The notes under the pieces: model-generated
Seen by the model: only the letters and a program-made list of their open reading frames with translations
The model's database searches: none
Told to the model about the DNA's origin: nothing
Shown here: positions 40,801 through 47,940 of the stretch, piece by piece
Position numbering within the stretch: position 1 is the stretch's first letter
Layout of the letters: each line of letters opens with the position of its first letter
Assembly (NCBI GenBank): GCA_023053575.1
Contig: JAKZAP010000041.1
Coordinates: 1 to 64,000 of the forward strand
Origin: Branchinecta lynchi
Lineage: Eukaryota > Arthropoda > Branchiopoda > Anostraca > Branchinectidae
Direction: 5' to 3'
DNA length: 64,000 nt
Translations under genes and position numbers: made by a program

Positions 40801-43800
40801 AAAAGTAATTGTAGCATATTGCATCACAAAAGTCTATCGAAGAAGCCCTTAGTAGTAGTAGTAGTAGAACAGTTTTATTATTCTGTGTTCAGTAGCACAA
40901 CAAAAGTGGGGCTTGCGAGGCTGTGCTAACTCATAAGAAAAAAAAAAGAAGAGAAGAGAGAATATAGAGAATGAGACCATGCACCGATACAGACAAAAAA
41001 ACTAACAAAAAACATTAACTTGCGTGACCCCCAAACAACAAAACACAACAAACGAAAATTACATAAATACTACAGAAAAACAACCGGAGAAAAATTTATT
41101 TAATCAGCTTCGAAGGTACCTGCCGAGCAAACTCCATACGTCATTCAAACTTAAACTGGTTAAAGTTACCACTGGTTACAAAATTAGCCTTCATACAATG
41201 CACATGGGTTGACACGAGCTTGTGGGGGTCCTTCCCTGCCTGTCCTCTATAAGTAGCAATTTAAAATATGTATTGAATGCACATGAATATTAAACAGTAT
41301 TGGACTCACGGATTTCACATTTTGTTTGACTGACGGCCGTTTTATCGGTTATTACTCTCTGCTATTAAAACAATTACTCTATGGCTCTGTAGTGATTGGC
41401 CCTTTTCTTGAGAGGGCTGCAAATTAGTGAACTAGGATGTATGCCTTGAAACATTTCCATAAGCTGTCAATTTTTAGATAAAAAAGACGGGTCTGTGGAA
41501 CAAGGCTTATGATGAGCTGAAGAGACATCAGGATATGCTTCAGAAAGCCCCCTTCGAACCGGTGGAATCTGAGGGAGAGGACGATCCTGCACCCTCAGAT
41601 GCAGAGGAAGTAAGCTTTTTTTTGTTTTTCGTTTACGACATGCTTGGATGAACCATGTAGCTGCTTGGCATTTTCTCCATTTCAAAGTAAGGATTAGAAC
41701 CTTACGGGTTGCATATGTAATCCCTTAAAACTTGAAATTATAATAATATAACGAAGAGAAACTTCTTAAATTGTAAAGAGAAACTTCTTAAATAGTAGTT
41801 TGGCTGTTCACTGCGTAGAGCCGAGAGCTCCATGCGATAAGGCTGCGCTTTATTTCAGACATGTTTGTTGTCACATTAGCTGCGTTCGTTGCACTCCGGG
41901 TTGTCACTGGTGTTTAGTCACTAGTGTCCGGTTCTTCCCTTAAAACGCGTTTTTTTTTGTTCACCTGTGAGTTGATGAAAACTGGCTAACTCCTCGCTGA
42001 AGCCGGGCTCACGAGCAGGTTCTGGTTAGTCCGCACCGGTCAGATAAAACCGGACACTGGCTAGTTCAAAAACGGGTTATAAGACTGGTGAGAAGTCACC
42101 GGTGGATGCAAAAGCGGCTTATAAGAAAACCTGGAGACCACCGGTGAGAACTCCCGTGACAAAGAACGCTGCTATTGTTGACTTTGTCACGAATAAAGAA
42201 TTACTTTCCCTTCTCAAATGACCTTATCGCATGGAACACTCGACTCTACGCAGTGAAAAGTCATTATCTACAGAATAACTACTGTACCAAAACCAATTTA
42301 GGAATTTTGTCTTTGTTATATTATTTCAGTATCTATATTCAAGGGATTTCATATACAACATGCAAGGTGCCAGCACGTACTTTACGTGTGCGGAAAGTCC
42401 TGATACGAAGGGTATCACCTTCACCTTCGCCCAACTGTTCAATATCGCGCCGGCAGTATATGAGTTACGCCGTGGTTGGTGGGGTGGCGCTACACTGGTC
42501 AAGTCAGCTTAGAATTAATCGAGCAGTGACCCGTCATGATTGTTTCAGTTTTTATGGCACTTGCCCTTCGGCCGGACACTTCCACATAAGCTAGGACGAT
42601 GAAACTTGGCAGGCATAGCAGGGACCCCAAAAGATTAAGTTGGAAATAGTCACTTCCCCGATTTGAGCATCGTGGGGGGAGTGGAGGGAGGGGGAATCTG
42701 GAATCTAGATGTATTTATAGTTTTTGAACGGGAGATTGATATTTGGAAGGATCCCGTGTCTCAGACGACCCAATTAAAATCCGAACGGGATTGGTGTGAA
42801 GAACAAGCACAATTCCTAGACGCAACATAGACATAACCGGTCCAGGTTCGGGCACTGTGAGGGGTAGAGGGGGGGGGGGGATGTCGGTGATCCTGCTAGT
42901 TCGGTACTTCCGGGTGTACTAGGACGATGAAACTTGGGAGGCAGGTCAGGGACTCGAACATATTGACTTGATAATAGCCGTTTCCTGGATCCGATCACCG
43001 TGGGGGGAGTGGAGGGATGGGGAGCCCGGAATCTGGTGGCATGTATAACTTTTTAACGGGTGACCGCAATTGAATGAAACTTGGCAAGTGGAAAGAGGTA
43101 TCGTCTCAGATGTTACATGTCAAGTCCTGGTCGAATCAGATACTTGTGTGTGGGTGGGGACCGGAAATCTCTTGAAGCACTTAGAATTAGGGATTGGGAT
43201 GGAACTTGGTGAGAAGAACAAGCATTAGCCCTAGATACGCAATTGACAGAACCAGATCGTATCGGGGCTCTGTGGGAAGAATTGGAGGATGTTTCCCGGA
43301 ATTCCGGTGATCGCCAGTTACGATAGTACCAGCTCTTCTAAGAACGATGAAACTTTGCAGCCCTATTAATTACTTAAGAACCCGACATAATGCCCTAGGA
43401 AAACTTGTGTTCCGGGATCCGACCATCTGTGGGGAGTTCAGGGAAGAGGAATTCGGAAATCACTGGCTTCCGTAAGTTGCCAACGGGTGGTCCGATTCGA
43501 GGGGATAAGAACTGATGACCTAGACAAGCAAAACATGTGTCCGAACCACATACGGACACGTTTAGGAGAGTTGGACGGGGGGGGGGGGGGGGGAGAATGG
43601 GACTTACGAATGGGATACAAGTTAGACAGTTCCGAGTTAATGCGGCCTTGATTTGTTATTTGGTGTCTGGATCGGGTCTGGTCAGGGTAGGGGGAGGGGG
43701 GTGAAGTGGGAACCAGAAATTTGCGAATAGGCTATGCTCCGATCCCAGTCTAACTTGATCAGGAGATGTCACAGATGCGACGTTTAAGTTTCCGATTCGT

Positions 43801-46800
43801 ATTCAGCCACAGTGGGGGGGGGGGGGGGAGTTGGAAGGGGATCCTCGGAAATGTTTTGGCTCGCATAGAGGTCAAACAAGTGGAGCGATCTTAATGAAAC
43901 TCGAGATGTAGAGAGCTCACATGCCCTAGATGACATATTTTAGGGTCCAAACTGGATCCGACCACGTTGGGAGAAGGGGGAGGGGAGAGTTACCGGAAGT
44001 TCCTAGAAAACGCTCAGATTTGAGTGAAGCAGATAAGAAAAAATGTTTCAGAGTTTCAGTTTCAGATGATCCCTATATGGGAAACCGTGTGGCATGTGTA
44101 GGGTAGGGACCAAACGAGCAAATCGTTAGGGTTGAAATTTGGAAAGTTATAGAAAAGTCATTTGCCCTAGGTGCTCCGAGGCGACGGAAATGCTCAGACT
44201 TGAGTGAAACTAGATATCGTATTTCTAGGTCCGAATCTGCATTTTTAAATGGCGGGGTATTTTGGTTTCTCGTCTACTTATTAGGTACCACCTACTCGTG
44301 TCAACTGCCATGTGAGCTCGTAGCTCTTGTTTTGTTGCTGGAATGAATCTCAGCTGACTAACCCGGCTATTGCCACTCCCGCACAGGACACGGTTGTGCC
44401 ATTCTTGCGAGCGTTATGTTTGTTGTTTCGTTCAAAGAGCGGTGAAATTAAAATGAATTGAATTGAACCAGGAGTCGCAGTCAATAAGGACACGTATCAG
44501 TTACATCTCACGGGGTGGTTTTATTTTCACCGAATCATTCCGTATCAGTTTAACTGTATTTCCCAAATAAGGGTCATCAAATATGGTAAAATTGAAAGAA
44601 AGGCTATACAAATTCTAAAATTTTCTCAAGACCCTTTTTATTTTAAAGTTTAACTGAAAAGCCTACTTATTTTTTTTTTTCATTTATGTATAGATTGCAT
44701 CATTTCGATTGTCTTTAGGGATTTTTTTTTTATTTTTCACTATTTGCTCTGGTATGACGTTCAGAATATCTACGGCCGATTTCACTGCGAAAATTCTAGT
44801 ATTACGCTGAAAATTTGAACCTCAAAAGAAATGCCGGTTTTCAGTGGACATTAATCAGCTTGCGGAAGGTAGCTCGCTGCCTGAGCACTTATTTTTCGTA
44901 AACCGTTTTCGTCAATCATACAAACAGGTACAAGAGCAGAGAGTTACGTACCAAAATCCGACAAGGAAATCACTACACTGTAAAAAGTTTCTCCAAGAAA
45001 GGATTAAAGTTAACTGCAGTATTTCACTACTGGGACTAATCTTATCTCAGTAGAGACAAAATTAATCCCAGTAGCAGATACTGCACTTTTTTTTTTTACA
45101 GTGTATATGAAAACTGATGAATCGTTAATAGCGGAGCAACGAAGTAACGCATTTTCATCGGGTCTTCAAGCCTCTTTAATTGAACAAGTGATGGGTAACT
45201 AGATTGTTATATCTCAGCCGCTTTTCAGTAAAAATACGATATGAAGCCTATTTATTCCCAAACTCCTTTGAGCTAAAACTTGAATTTCGAAATTTTTTTG
45301 TAGAGATCATGGTGAAACATCACGTATTGTTCTTACTGGGTATCAGCATTCAGTCGTGAGCTTTTATTTCAGGAAGAAGCCAAGAACTTTTATCCGCTTC
45401 AAGTGAAATCCGAGAAAGCCGCCTCCAAGACCCCGTCCAAAAAGTTGAAAACGCCCAAAAAAGAAGAGCCAGTTTGTCCTGCGCCTGTTCTGTCAGTCAA
45501 AAAGACTTTGCCCAAAAAGATAAAGCGAGATTTGGAAGAATCTGTCACTGCATCGCCCAAAAAGATTAAGCGAGAACCTGTAGATTCTATCAACTCTGGA
45601 ATGTTATCAGCCGAAGAGTCCAAGGCCCCTAAAGCGAAGAAGAAGAAGACCGCACCAGCGAGTGAAACAAGGGTAGGTGCTGTTTCGTTGTAGGGTGTGG
45701 TAAAATTACGTTTGTCAGAGACCTATGGTTCGTTAGTGATCCAGAGCAGATATGGGCATTTTACTGCGGTGGTTTATCGCCGATGCTCTTTTTTCAGTTC
45801 CGATATACTGCTCCCATGCAATTGCGGTGGAACCGACCAGTTGCGTACATGATTAAGGCACGACAGTTCAGCGGCGTAGGAGAGAAGTGTACGGTTAAAA
45901 AAAAATGCCAGTGCATAGTGACCGATGGTCGAAACTCGAAGGATCGTTGGTACTAAAGTAATTGTACATCGCTCACGATCGATGGAGTGGTGGCCAACCG
46001 GGAGCTCTTTGTCTGTTTTTGGCTAGTAGGGCCGAAGGTTGTGCTTGTGAAGAAGAAAAAAACAATAACAACAGTAAACAATATTAAATAGCTTCAAGAT
46101 ATTTGGAAACGGTATCTTCCTTTACCCCTAGTATGGTTCACTTTTCGTCAGCTCTAGACACCGTGAAACAAAATGGGCTAGGTCGTCATCACCTTCCCAC
46201 AAAGGGAACAGGGGCTATTCTCTTCATTTTTTGGGATCCCGAAACGTAAGTGACGGGAGACCTATGACTTTGGATAAGTTGTTCTTCTGTCAGCACGTTA
46301 ACTCTCTAAGTGGTTGAGATTTTGTTCAAACTTGGTGTGAGGATCCATTACGTCAAAGTACAGGTCAAGTTCGTAGCTGGGGTCTGTAGCCCCTTATTTA
46401 GGGGTGGGAGAAGGGGTTTAAATCAAGGGATAGAAATAAATATTTTGGTACTTGCCCTTTGGCAAAGTGCCATATAGCTATCGCAATTTCTGTCCTTCCG
46501 TCGGTCTGGGTTTTCCTTGTTCGGGCGCTTCCGCACAAGCTAGGGCGATGAAACTTGGCAGGCGTATCAGTGATCCGACCAGATTAAATTGGAAATAGTC
46601 ACCTCCCTGATCCGACCATCTAAGTGGGAGAGGAGGGGGGGGGGATCCGGAAAATTGAGGTATTTTTAACTTACGAATGGGTGATTGGATCTTTATGAAA
46701 CTTGAATTTAGAAAGACCTTGTGTCTGAGACATCCCACTTCAAAAGGGGATCGGGTCCGGTGACTCCGGGGACAGTTGGGGGGGGGGGGGGACCGGAAAT

Positions 46801-47780
46801 CTTTCGAAACGCTTAGAGCGGAGGGATAGAGAAGATACTTGGTGGGAAGCACAAGCACATGTCGTAGATACGTACATAACCGGACCGGACTCGGGCACTG
46901 TGGGTAGGGGGGAGAGGGGGAGGGGTTCAGGATTTCTGGTGACCCCGCGAGTTCGGTACTATCTGATGTTCTAGGAGGATGAAACTTGGCAGGCGTGTCA
47001 GGGACCCGAACAGCCTGACTTGAAAATAATCGTTTCCCCGACCCGACCATCGTGAGGTAATGGGGGATGGGGAATCAGGAATCTAGCGGCTTGCATACAT
47101 TTTTGACGGGTGAGCGGATTTGAATGAAACTTGGCAGGTTGAAAGAGTTATCGTGTCAGATGTTCCATGTCAAGTCCGGATTGGATCCGATTGTTTTGGT
47201 ATGCTTTTAGCTGGAAAGTATGACTTAGTGGATGTTGTTCAGTGGTCAGTTAAATTGATATTAAATGTGTAGGGGTTCGGCAAAGACCGAGCATCTACTC
47301 ATCTGTATTACAAAATCGGCAAATTTCCACCTTGGGGATCCCATAGAAACATTTGGTCTTGGTCAAACTTGCTTCTCCCTTGTACCAGCAGACAGTCGCG
47401 ATTCCAGTAAGGTAAGTAAGGTAAGTTTTGGGTAGATTCAGCTTCAGGTAAAATCTGTGTCCGAAACAGTTTACATAATGTTTCCCAATATCCAACTATA
47501 CTTTCCCGTTTCTGTATTTCTTTGGACTTCTAATGTTCCTACCACTTCTTTTCAAATCGTTATATAGAAAGAAACATTAGAGATGGGAAAGTTTAATGCT
47601 AAAACGTGCTTTTTATGACCGGGCTGTTATGTTATTACGGGTGTGACGAAGAGGATTTGGTTAAGAACGTGCAGCAATAAAGACGTTTCAATCGAATGAA
47701 AACCATATTTTTTAACTTTTCTTTTCTTGTAGGCTGGATCCGAGGACTTGGTGACGTCTACTTCCCAAGAACTAGCAAAG
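21021..47780 (+). CDS. ZMYND11: ZMYND11 (BS69)-like chromatin reader, eleven coding exons, 3' end outside window
   Basis: Coding segments: 21021-21165, 22939-23063, 26734-26913, 30528-30614, 34073-34163, 37839-38012, 39528-39724, 40416-40532, 41478-41609, 45373-45672 and 47733-47780; 1596 bases, 532 codons, all junctions in phase. Residues 1-90 form a SAMD1-like winged helix, 99-150 a C4HC3 PHD finger, about 151-280 an atypical bromodomain, 283-317 a Cys/His zinc site, and 318-375 a PWWP domain with PFWPAK and VRFFGG. A lysine-rich nuclear tail follows. Domain order and local residues match animal ZMYND11, a nuclear protein that binds H3.3K36me3 and tunes Pol II elongation; ZMYND8 lacks the N-terminal winged helix. 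Tyr327, Trp330 and Phe346/347 fall at the human aromatic cage positions (Phe291, Trp294, Phe310, from memory). ATG 21021 has a good context (TTCGCCATGG). Coiled coil and MYND finger were not found. Introns are loaded with transposons. Confidence 0.88.
21409..21880. mobile_element. MITE with AGCCGCGTTCGTTTTCGTCG ends and ATT target duplication
   Basis: The left end AGCCGCGTTCGTTTTCGTCG and right end CGACGAAAACGAACGCAGCT are inverted with one mismatch. ATT flanks both ends (21406-21408, 21881-21883). Internal CGTCGTTC and GAACGACG repeats are abundant. The same end type and ATT flank occur at 41878-42173. Confidence 0.75.
21884..22290 (+). pseudogene. 3' end of a LINE related to the 58140-60385 element
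   Basis: The frame reads KADCLPLGRRRTYSG, then a zinc-binding signature CPVYGDENESVVHVMCECEE and a C-terminal tail to a stop near 22167. The minus-strand element at 58276 has the matching ALPLGEKRKYMG and CPMCGEIDESLLHFMCECGE; here the second Cys is Tyr. The 3' UTR (CCATGGCCTTTTGGCTTTTTG) also matches and ends in a TTATC microsatellite. It is 5'-truncated and lies in ZMYND11 intron 1. Confidence 0.75.
22541..22848. mobile_element. 308-bp MITE with TAA target duplication (Harbinger-like)
   Basis: The ends GAGCGTGTTCCGCCC and GGGTGGAACACGCTC are inverted with one mismatch. TAA flanks both sides (22538-22540, 22849-22851). Three-base TAA/TTA duplications are known of PIF/Harbinger elements. It ends 90 bases before exon 2. 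Confidence 0.7.
22939..23063 (+). CDS. ZMYND11: ZMYND11-like exon 2 (winged helix, second half)
   Basis: The acceptor is TTTTTTTTCAG and the donor GAG/GTAGGA; phase 1 to 0. It encodes EDVKKHLNMLMADGLLV and KVGGKGQPAGLEF, matching human RQLSLAVKDGLIVE and GCKGSKAGIE. Confidence 0.85.
23064..23870. other. Intron 2 stretch, nothing recognised
   Basis: Short ORFs only, with one C-rich tract near 23743. No repeat family from elsewhere in the window was recognised. Confidence 0.45.
23871..25035 (+). repeat. F2 repeat, copy b
   Basis: It has the intact head TTTTGGGATCCCAAAACG, a GTCTGTCCG microsatellite, six or so ~125-130-bp units, and the tail TTTTTGGGATCCCATCG then CACCTTTGGTCTTG. It is in ZMYND11 intron 2. 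Confidence 0.9.
25122..26110 (+). repeat. F2 repeat, copy c, directly after copy b
   Basis: It has the same head, units and tail as copy b, in the same orientation, only about 87 bp downstream. The head and first 400 bp are close to identical to copy b. Confidence 0.9.
26111..26733. other. Intron 2, nothing recognised
   Basis: AT-rich unique-looking sequence runs up to the exon 3 acceptor (CATTGCAG). Confidence 0.45.
26734..26913 (+). CDS. ZMYND11: ZMYND11-like exon 3 (PHD finger)
   Basis: Sixty codons, phase 0 on both sides. Zinc ligands are Cys103, Cys106, Cys115, Cys118, His123, Cys126, Cys146 and Cys149 (C4HC3), starting HDWYCFECHQSG as in human HDWYCFECHLPG. A loop of about 10 residues before the last Cys pair (PYKDETGALIFGAT) differs in detail from human. 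Confidence 0.92.
26914..27361. other. Intron 3 start, nothing recognised
   Basis: Only a short GATT microsatellite (about 27136-27150) stands out. Confidence 0.4.
27362..28170 (+). pseudogene. 5'-truncated LINE, same lineage as 54797-57960
   Basis: It starts within the reverse transcriptase: NVSYLAYADDLLVISRS, then IGLCxNVDKCEYLSFG, FRWLGITVTN and, near 27830, FLLFLPPWYRNRRIMHKFG, which parallels YLLRLPPWTSNRFVTSRYG at 57620. Frame changes and stops interrupt it. The tail ends AATAAATAAACTATAAAATA. Confidence 0.75.
28171..28726. other. Intron 3, nothing recognised
   Basis: One G-tract (28372-28382) and small ORFs without motifs. Confidence 0.4.
28727..29086. mobile_element. MITE with CTAGGGGACGTT ends
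   Basis: The left end CTAGGGGACGTTCTCGCGTG and right end (inverse: CTAGGGGGACGTTTTGGCGTG) are inverted with few mismatches over about 27 bp. Interior repeats include GTCCGTC.AGCT.GATGG. No TSD was settled. Confidence 0.65.
29307..30364 (+). repeat. F2 repeat, copy d
   Basis: It has the complete head (TTTTTGGGATCCCAAAACG), microsatellite, tandem units and tail (AACCTTAGGTCTTG). It ends 163 bases before exon 4. Confidence 0.9.
30528..30614 (+). CDS. ZMYND11: ZMYND11-like exon 4 (start of bromodomain)
   Basis: Twenty-nine codons, phase 0 both sides, acceptor CTTTTCACAG, donor AGG/GTGAGT. RRRALNRLLNYVYHRLHF aligns with the first bromodomain helix of human ZMYND11 (EMGTYLRFIVSRMKERA). Confidence 0.75.
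30615..31461. other. Intron 4, nothing recognised
   Basis: No repeat shared with the rest of the window was found, and there is no supported ORF. Confidence 0.4.
31462..33076 (+). repeat. F2 repeat, copy e, older and interrupted
   Basis: The head is mutated (TTTTTGGGATCTCAGAATG) and the tail reads GTAACCTTTGGTCTTG. Units are diverged. An unrelated AT-rich block (31859-32692) interrupts it. Confidence 0.8.
31859..32692 (-). mobile_element. ~830-bp AT-rich insertion with a poly(A) tail on the minus strand
   Basis: It begins on the + strand with a run of about 35 T, i.e. a poly(A) tail in minus orientation. TTTTAAAA is present at both junctions (31850-31857, 32693-32700), a possible target duplication. 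The body has no coding motif. It is probably a retrocopied non-coding RNA or 3' UTR, or a SINE/LINE tail. Confidence 0.45.
33077..34072. other. Intron 4, nothing recognised
   Basis: Contains a TAAG microsatellite (33200-33225). No supported ORF. Confidence 0.4.
34073..34163 (+). CDS. ZMYND11: ZMYND11-like exon 5 (bromodomain)
   Basis: The acceptor is TCGTTTTTCCAG and the donor CCAA/GTGAGT, phase 0 to 1. It encodes LPYPIIQRDLTIPPMSIEDL, comparable to human YRRLVHSAVDVPTIQEKV. Confidence 0.72.
34631..34801. mobile_element. Palindromic MITE, CACTGTAAAAAG family, copy 2
   Basis: The ends CACTGTAAAAAGTTTCTCCG and its diverged inverse (CGGAAAAACTTTTTACAGAG) enclose arms with AAAGATTAAAGTTA. It lies about 46 bp from copy 3. 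Confidence 0.75.
34848..35022. mobile_element. Palindromic MITE, CACTGTAA family, copy 3
   Basis: CACACTGTAATAAAAAA begins it; GAAACTTTGTGCAGTG ends it. The interior shows GCAGTATTTGCTACTGGG and its inverse. Confidence 0.75.
35233..35847 (-). pseudogene. LINE A-type ORF2, C-terminal piece
   Basis: It includes VVFNTKKTLCMAF and YSGFTFSSSMNAEAHV, equivalent to LFNTKKTHVMLF and YLGFTFKSNLNDDLHV of LINE A. The terminal LSLPVWLAW matches HCLPVWQSL. It is in a different frame from the upstream piece, so a frameshift lies at about 35850-35880. Confidence 0.8.
35876..36950 (-). pseudogene. LINE A-type ORF2, reverse transcriptase piece
   Basis: Contains SSYRPIALAAVVSKVFEKC, FIDAKAAFDSVNHKKL and VRQGGVLSPLLCNMYLDDL. 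The catalytic box reads YADN instead of YADD, so the second catalytic Asp is lost. The open frame extends upstream to about 36950, past the Met at 36772. The endonuclease part is absent. Confidence 0.85.
37035..37320. mobile_element. MITE with TTCTGAAGG..TTGACTAAACTT arms
   Basis: The left arm CTTCTGAAGGTATTGACTAA and right arm TTTAGTCAACACCCTTCTGA are inverted. The interior (GTCCCTAG.ACGGTTTATA, CGCTCGG.TCTATATATATA in inverse) recurs at 49998-50195 in the opposite orientation. Confidence 0.65.
37528..37816. mobile_element. MITE with GTTGCGTTTTTGC ends, adjoining exon 6
   Basis: GTTGCGTTTTTGC on the left is answered by GCAAAAAC on the right, with several internal inverted GTTTTTGCAGTTACCGTGG motifs. 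It ends about 22 bases before the exon 6 acceptor. A related copy is at 50231-50510. Confidence 0.6.
37839..38012 (+). CDS. ZMYND11: ZMYND11-like exon 6 (bromodomain)
   Basis: The acceptor is TTTCTTGCTTAG and the donor GTG/GTAAGA, phase 1 both sides. YTTITEYLHDVQMIMHNAAV matches human [20 protein letters not shown], then YHG for FYG. The first ~20 residues (PQPLGENTLRVKF) have no obvious human counterpart; a downstream start of the exon cannot be excluded. Confidence 0.8.
38013..39527. other. Intron 6, nothing recognised
   Basis: About 1.5 kb contain only short ORFs and one remnant (39315-39350, CCTGCCAAGAAGGGCTGAA) of the CGGATACG foldback family. Confidence 0.45.
39528..39724 (+). CDS. ZMYND11: ZMYND11-like exon 7 (bromodomain end, zinc site, PWWP start)
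   Basis: The acceptor is TTTTTGTTTTCAG and the donor AAG/GTGAGA, phase 1 to 0. RQCRYCYRVSNEM and DWFCEPCYPKHELVFARQKG align with human LQLCKNCFYLSN and [26 protein letters not shown] is the PWWP signature. This is the strongest family match in the gene. Confidence 0.93.
39744..40153 (+). repeat. ~410-bp MITE, AAAGTTTAACTGAAAAG family, copy in intron 7
   Basis: It runs from TTAAAGTCTAAATGAAAAGCC to CTCAGCCCTTTTCGGTAAAC. It starts 20 bases after the exon 7 donor and is colinear with the copies at 6595 and 44641. Confidence 0.65.
40416..40532 (+). CDS. ZMYND11: ZMYND11-like exon 8 (PWWP core)
   Basis: Thirty-nine codons, phase 0 both sides. NIYDVRFFGGEHERANID aligns with human QVDVRFFGHHHQRAWIP; the Trp of RAW is Asn here. 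The donor is CAG/GTATGT. Confidence 0.9.
40849..41220 (-). repeat. Probable LINE or SINE 3' end with CTA microsatellite tail
   Basis: On the minus strand CAAGCCCCACTTTTGTTGTG then CTGAACACAGAATAATAAAAC leads into CTACTACTACTA (40853-40869). A unique body plus short tandem tail resembles the other LINE 3' ends in the window. No reading frame is preserved. Confidence 0.4.
41478..41609 (+). CDS. ZMYND11: ZMYND11-like exon 9
   Basis: Forty-four codons, phase 0. GLWNKAYDELKRHQDML matches human GWKKACDELELHQRFL, the helix that follows the PWWP domain. An acidic stretch (ESEGEDDPAPSDAEE) follows. The donor is GAA/GTAAGC. Confidence 0.88.
41807..42257. mobile_element. MITE with TTCACTGCGTAGAG ends
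   Basis: TTCACTGCGTAGAGCCGAG and its inverse (CTCGACTCTACGCAGTGAA) bound the element; the arms continue through CATGCGATAAGG. A second MITE (41878-42173) is nested inside. No clear target duplication. Confidence 0.7.
41878..42173. mobile_element. Nested MITE with AGCTGCGTTC ends and ATT duplication
   Basis: AGCTGCGTTCGTTG and CAAAGAACGCTGCT are inverted, and ATT flanks both (41875-41877, 42174-42176). The end type is that of the 21409-21880 element. The interior has repeated ACCGG and inverted CCGGTG motifs. Confidence 0.65.
42553..44329 (+). repeat. F1 repeat, copy b, in ZMYND11 intron 9
   Basis: The head is partly altered (TATGGCACTTGCCCTTCGG then GGACACTTCC). Internal ~150-bp units each have GATGAAACTTGG and a G-rich tract; the longest G runs are at 43577-43593 and 43814-43829. 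The tail is CTGCCATGTGAGCTCGTAGC then TCTTG. Confidence 0.85.
44641..45234 (+). repeat. MITE, AAAGTTTAACTGAAAAG family, interrupted by a second MITE
   Basis: It starts TTTTAAAGTTTAACTGAAAAG and ends CAGCCGCTTTTCAGTAAA. The family sequence is broken at 44974-45105 by a CACTGTAAAAAG element. Confidence 0.65.
44974..45105. mobile_element. Palindromic MITE, TACACTGTAAAAAG family, copy 4
   Basis: TACACTGTAAAAAGTTTCTC on the left, TTTTTTTACAGTGTA on the right. It is the shortest and best-ended copy, inserted in another MITE. Confidence 0.8.
45373..45672 (+). CDS. ZMYND11: ZMYND11-like exon 10 (lysine-rich nuclear linker)
   Basis: One hundred codons, phase 0. Low-complexity Lys/Ser/Pro sequence with repeated PKKIKRD and SPKKIKREP, likely nuclear localisation signals; IKRE and IKRD fit the SUMO consensus (hydrophobic-K-x-E/D). 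The human protein has a similar disordered linker ([20 protein letters not shown]) here. It is placed by phase and splice sites (TTTATTTCAG, AGG/GTAGGT). Confidence 0.8.
45673..46228. other. Intron 10, nothing recognised
   Basis: No repeat or ORF could be supported before the F2 copy at 46229. Confidence 0.4.
46229..47361 (+). repeat. F2 repeat, copy f, interrupted by an F1 piece
   Basis: The head TTTTGGGATCCCGAAACG and the F2 first ~200 bp are followed by an F1 head at 46447. F2 tail sequence (GGGGATCCCATAGAAACATT then TGGTCTTG) resumes after about 47185. Confidence 0.8.
46447..47185 (+). repeat. F1 repeat, copy c, 3'-truncated
   Basis: It begins TACTTGCCCTTTGGCAAAGTG then CCATATAGC and carries about four G-rich internal units (G runs at 46636, 46779). 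No F1 tail is found before F2 sequence returns. Confidence 0.75.
47362..47732. other. Intron 10, end, nothing recognised
   Basis: The stretch ends in the exon 11 acceptor TTTTCTTTTCTTGTAG. Confidence 0.4.
47733..47780 (+). CDS. ZMYND11: ZMYND11-like exon 11
   Basis: Sixteen codons, phase 0, AGSEDLVTSTSQELAK, comparable to human ETEAVSSSQEIP. The donor is AAG/GTAAAC. It is short and supported mainly by position, phase and splice sites. Confidence 0.55.
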
Positions 47781-47940
47781 GTAAACAAGTTTTTTGGGGA
47801 AATTTTTCATAGGACAGCCAGGTTCCCTCCTCCCATATCTGTCAATAACGACATGAGACCCAACGTCCCGAAAGAACCAGCAGTAGCGAACATCAGGAAC
47901 TTACAATGTTGCATCATTCCACAGCTCCATAATCATTTTT

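Noticed and set aside
46478..47050. 190-codon minus ORF (proline-rich), and similar ORFs at 61923-62537 and 62601-62966
   Set aside because: They run antisense through F1 units; PPPP stretches are the translated G-tracts and the recurring peptides follow the tandem repeat.
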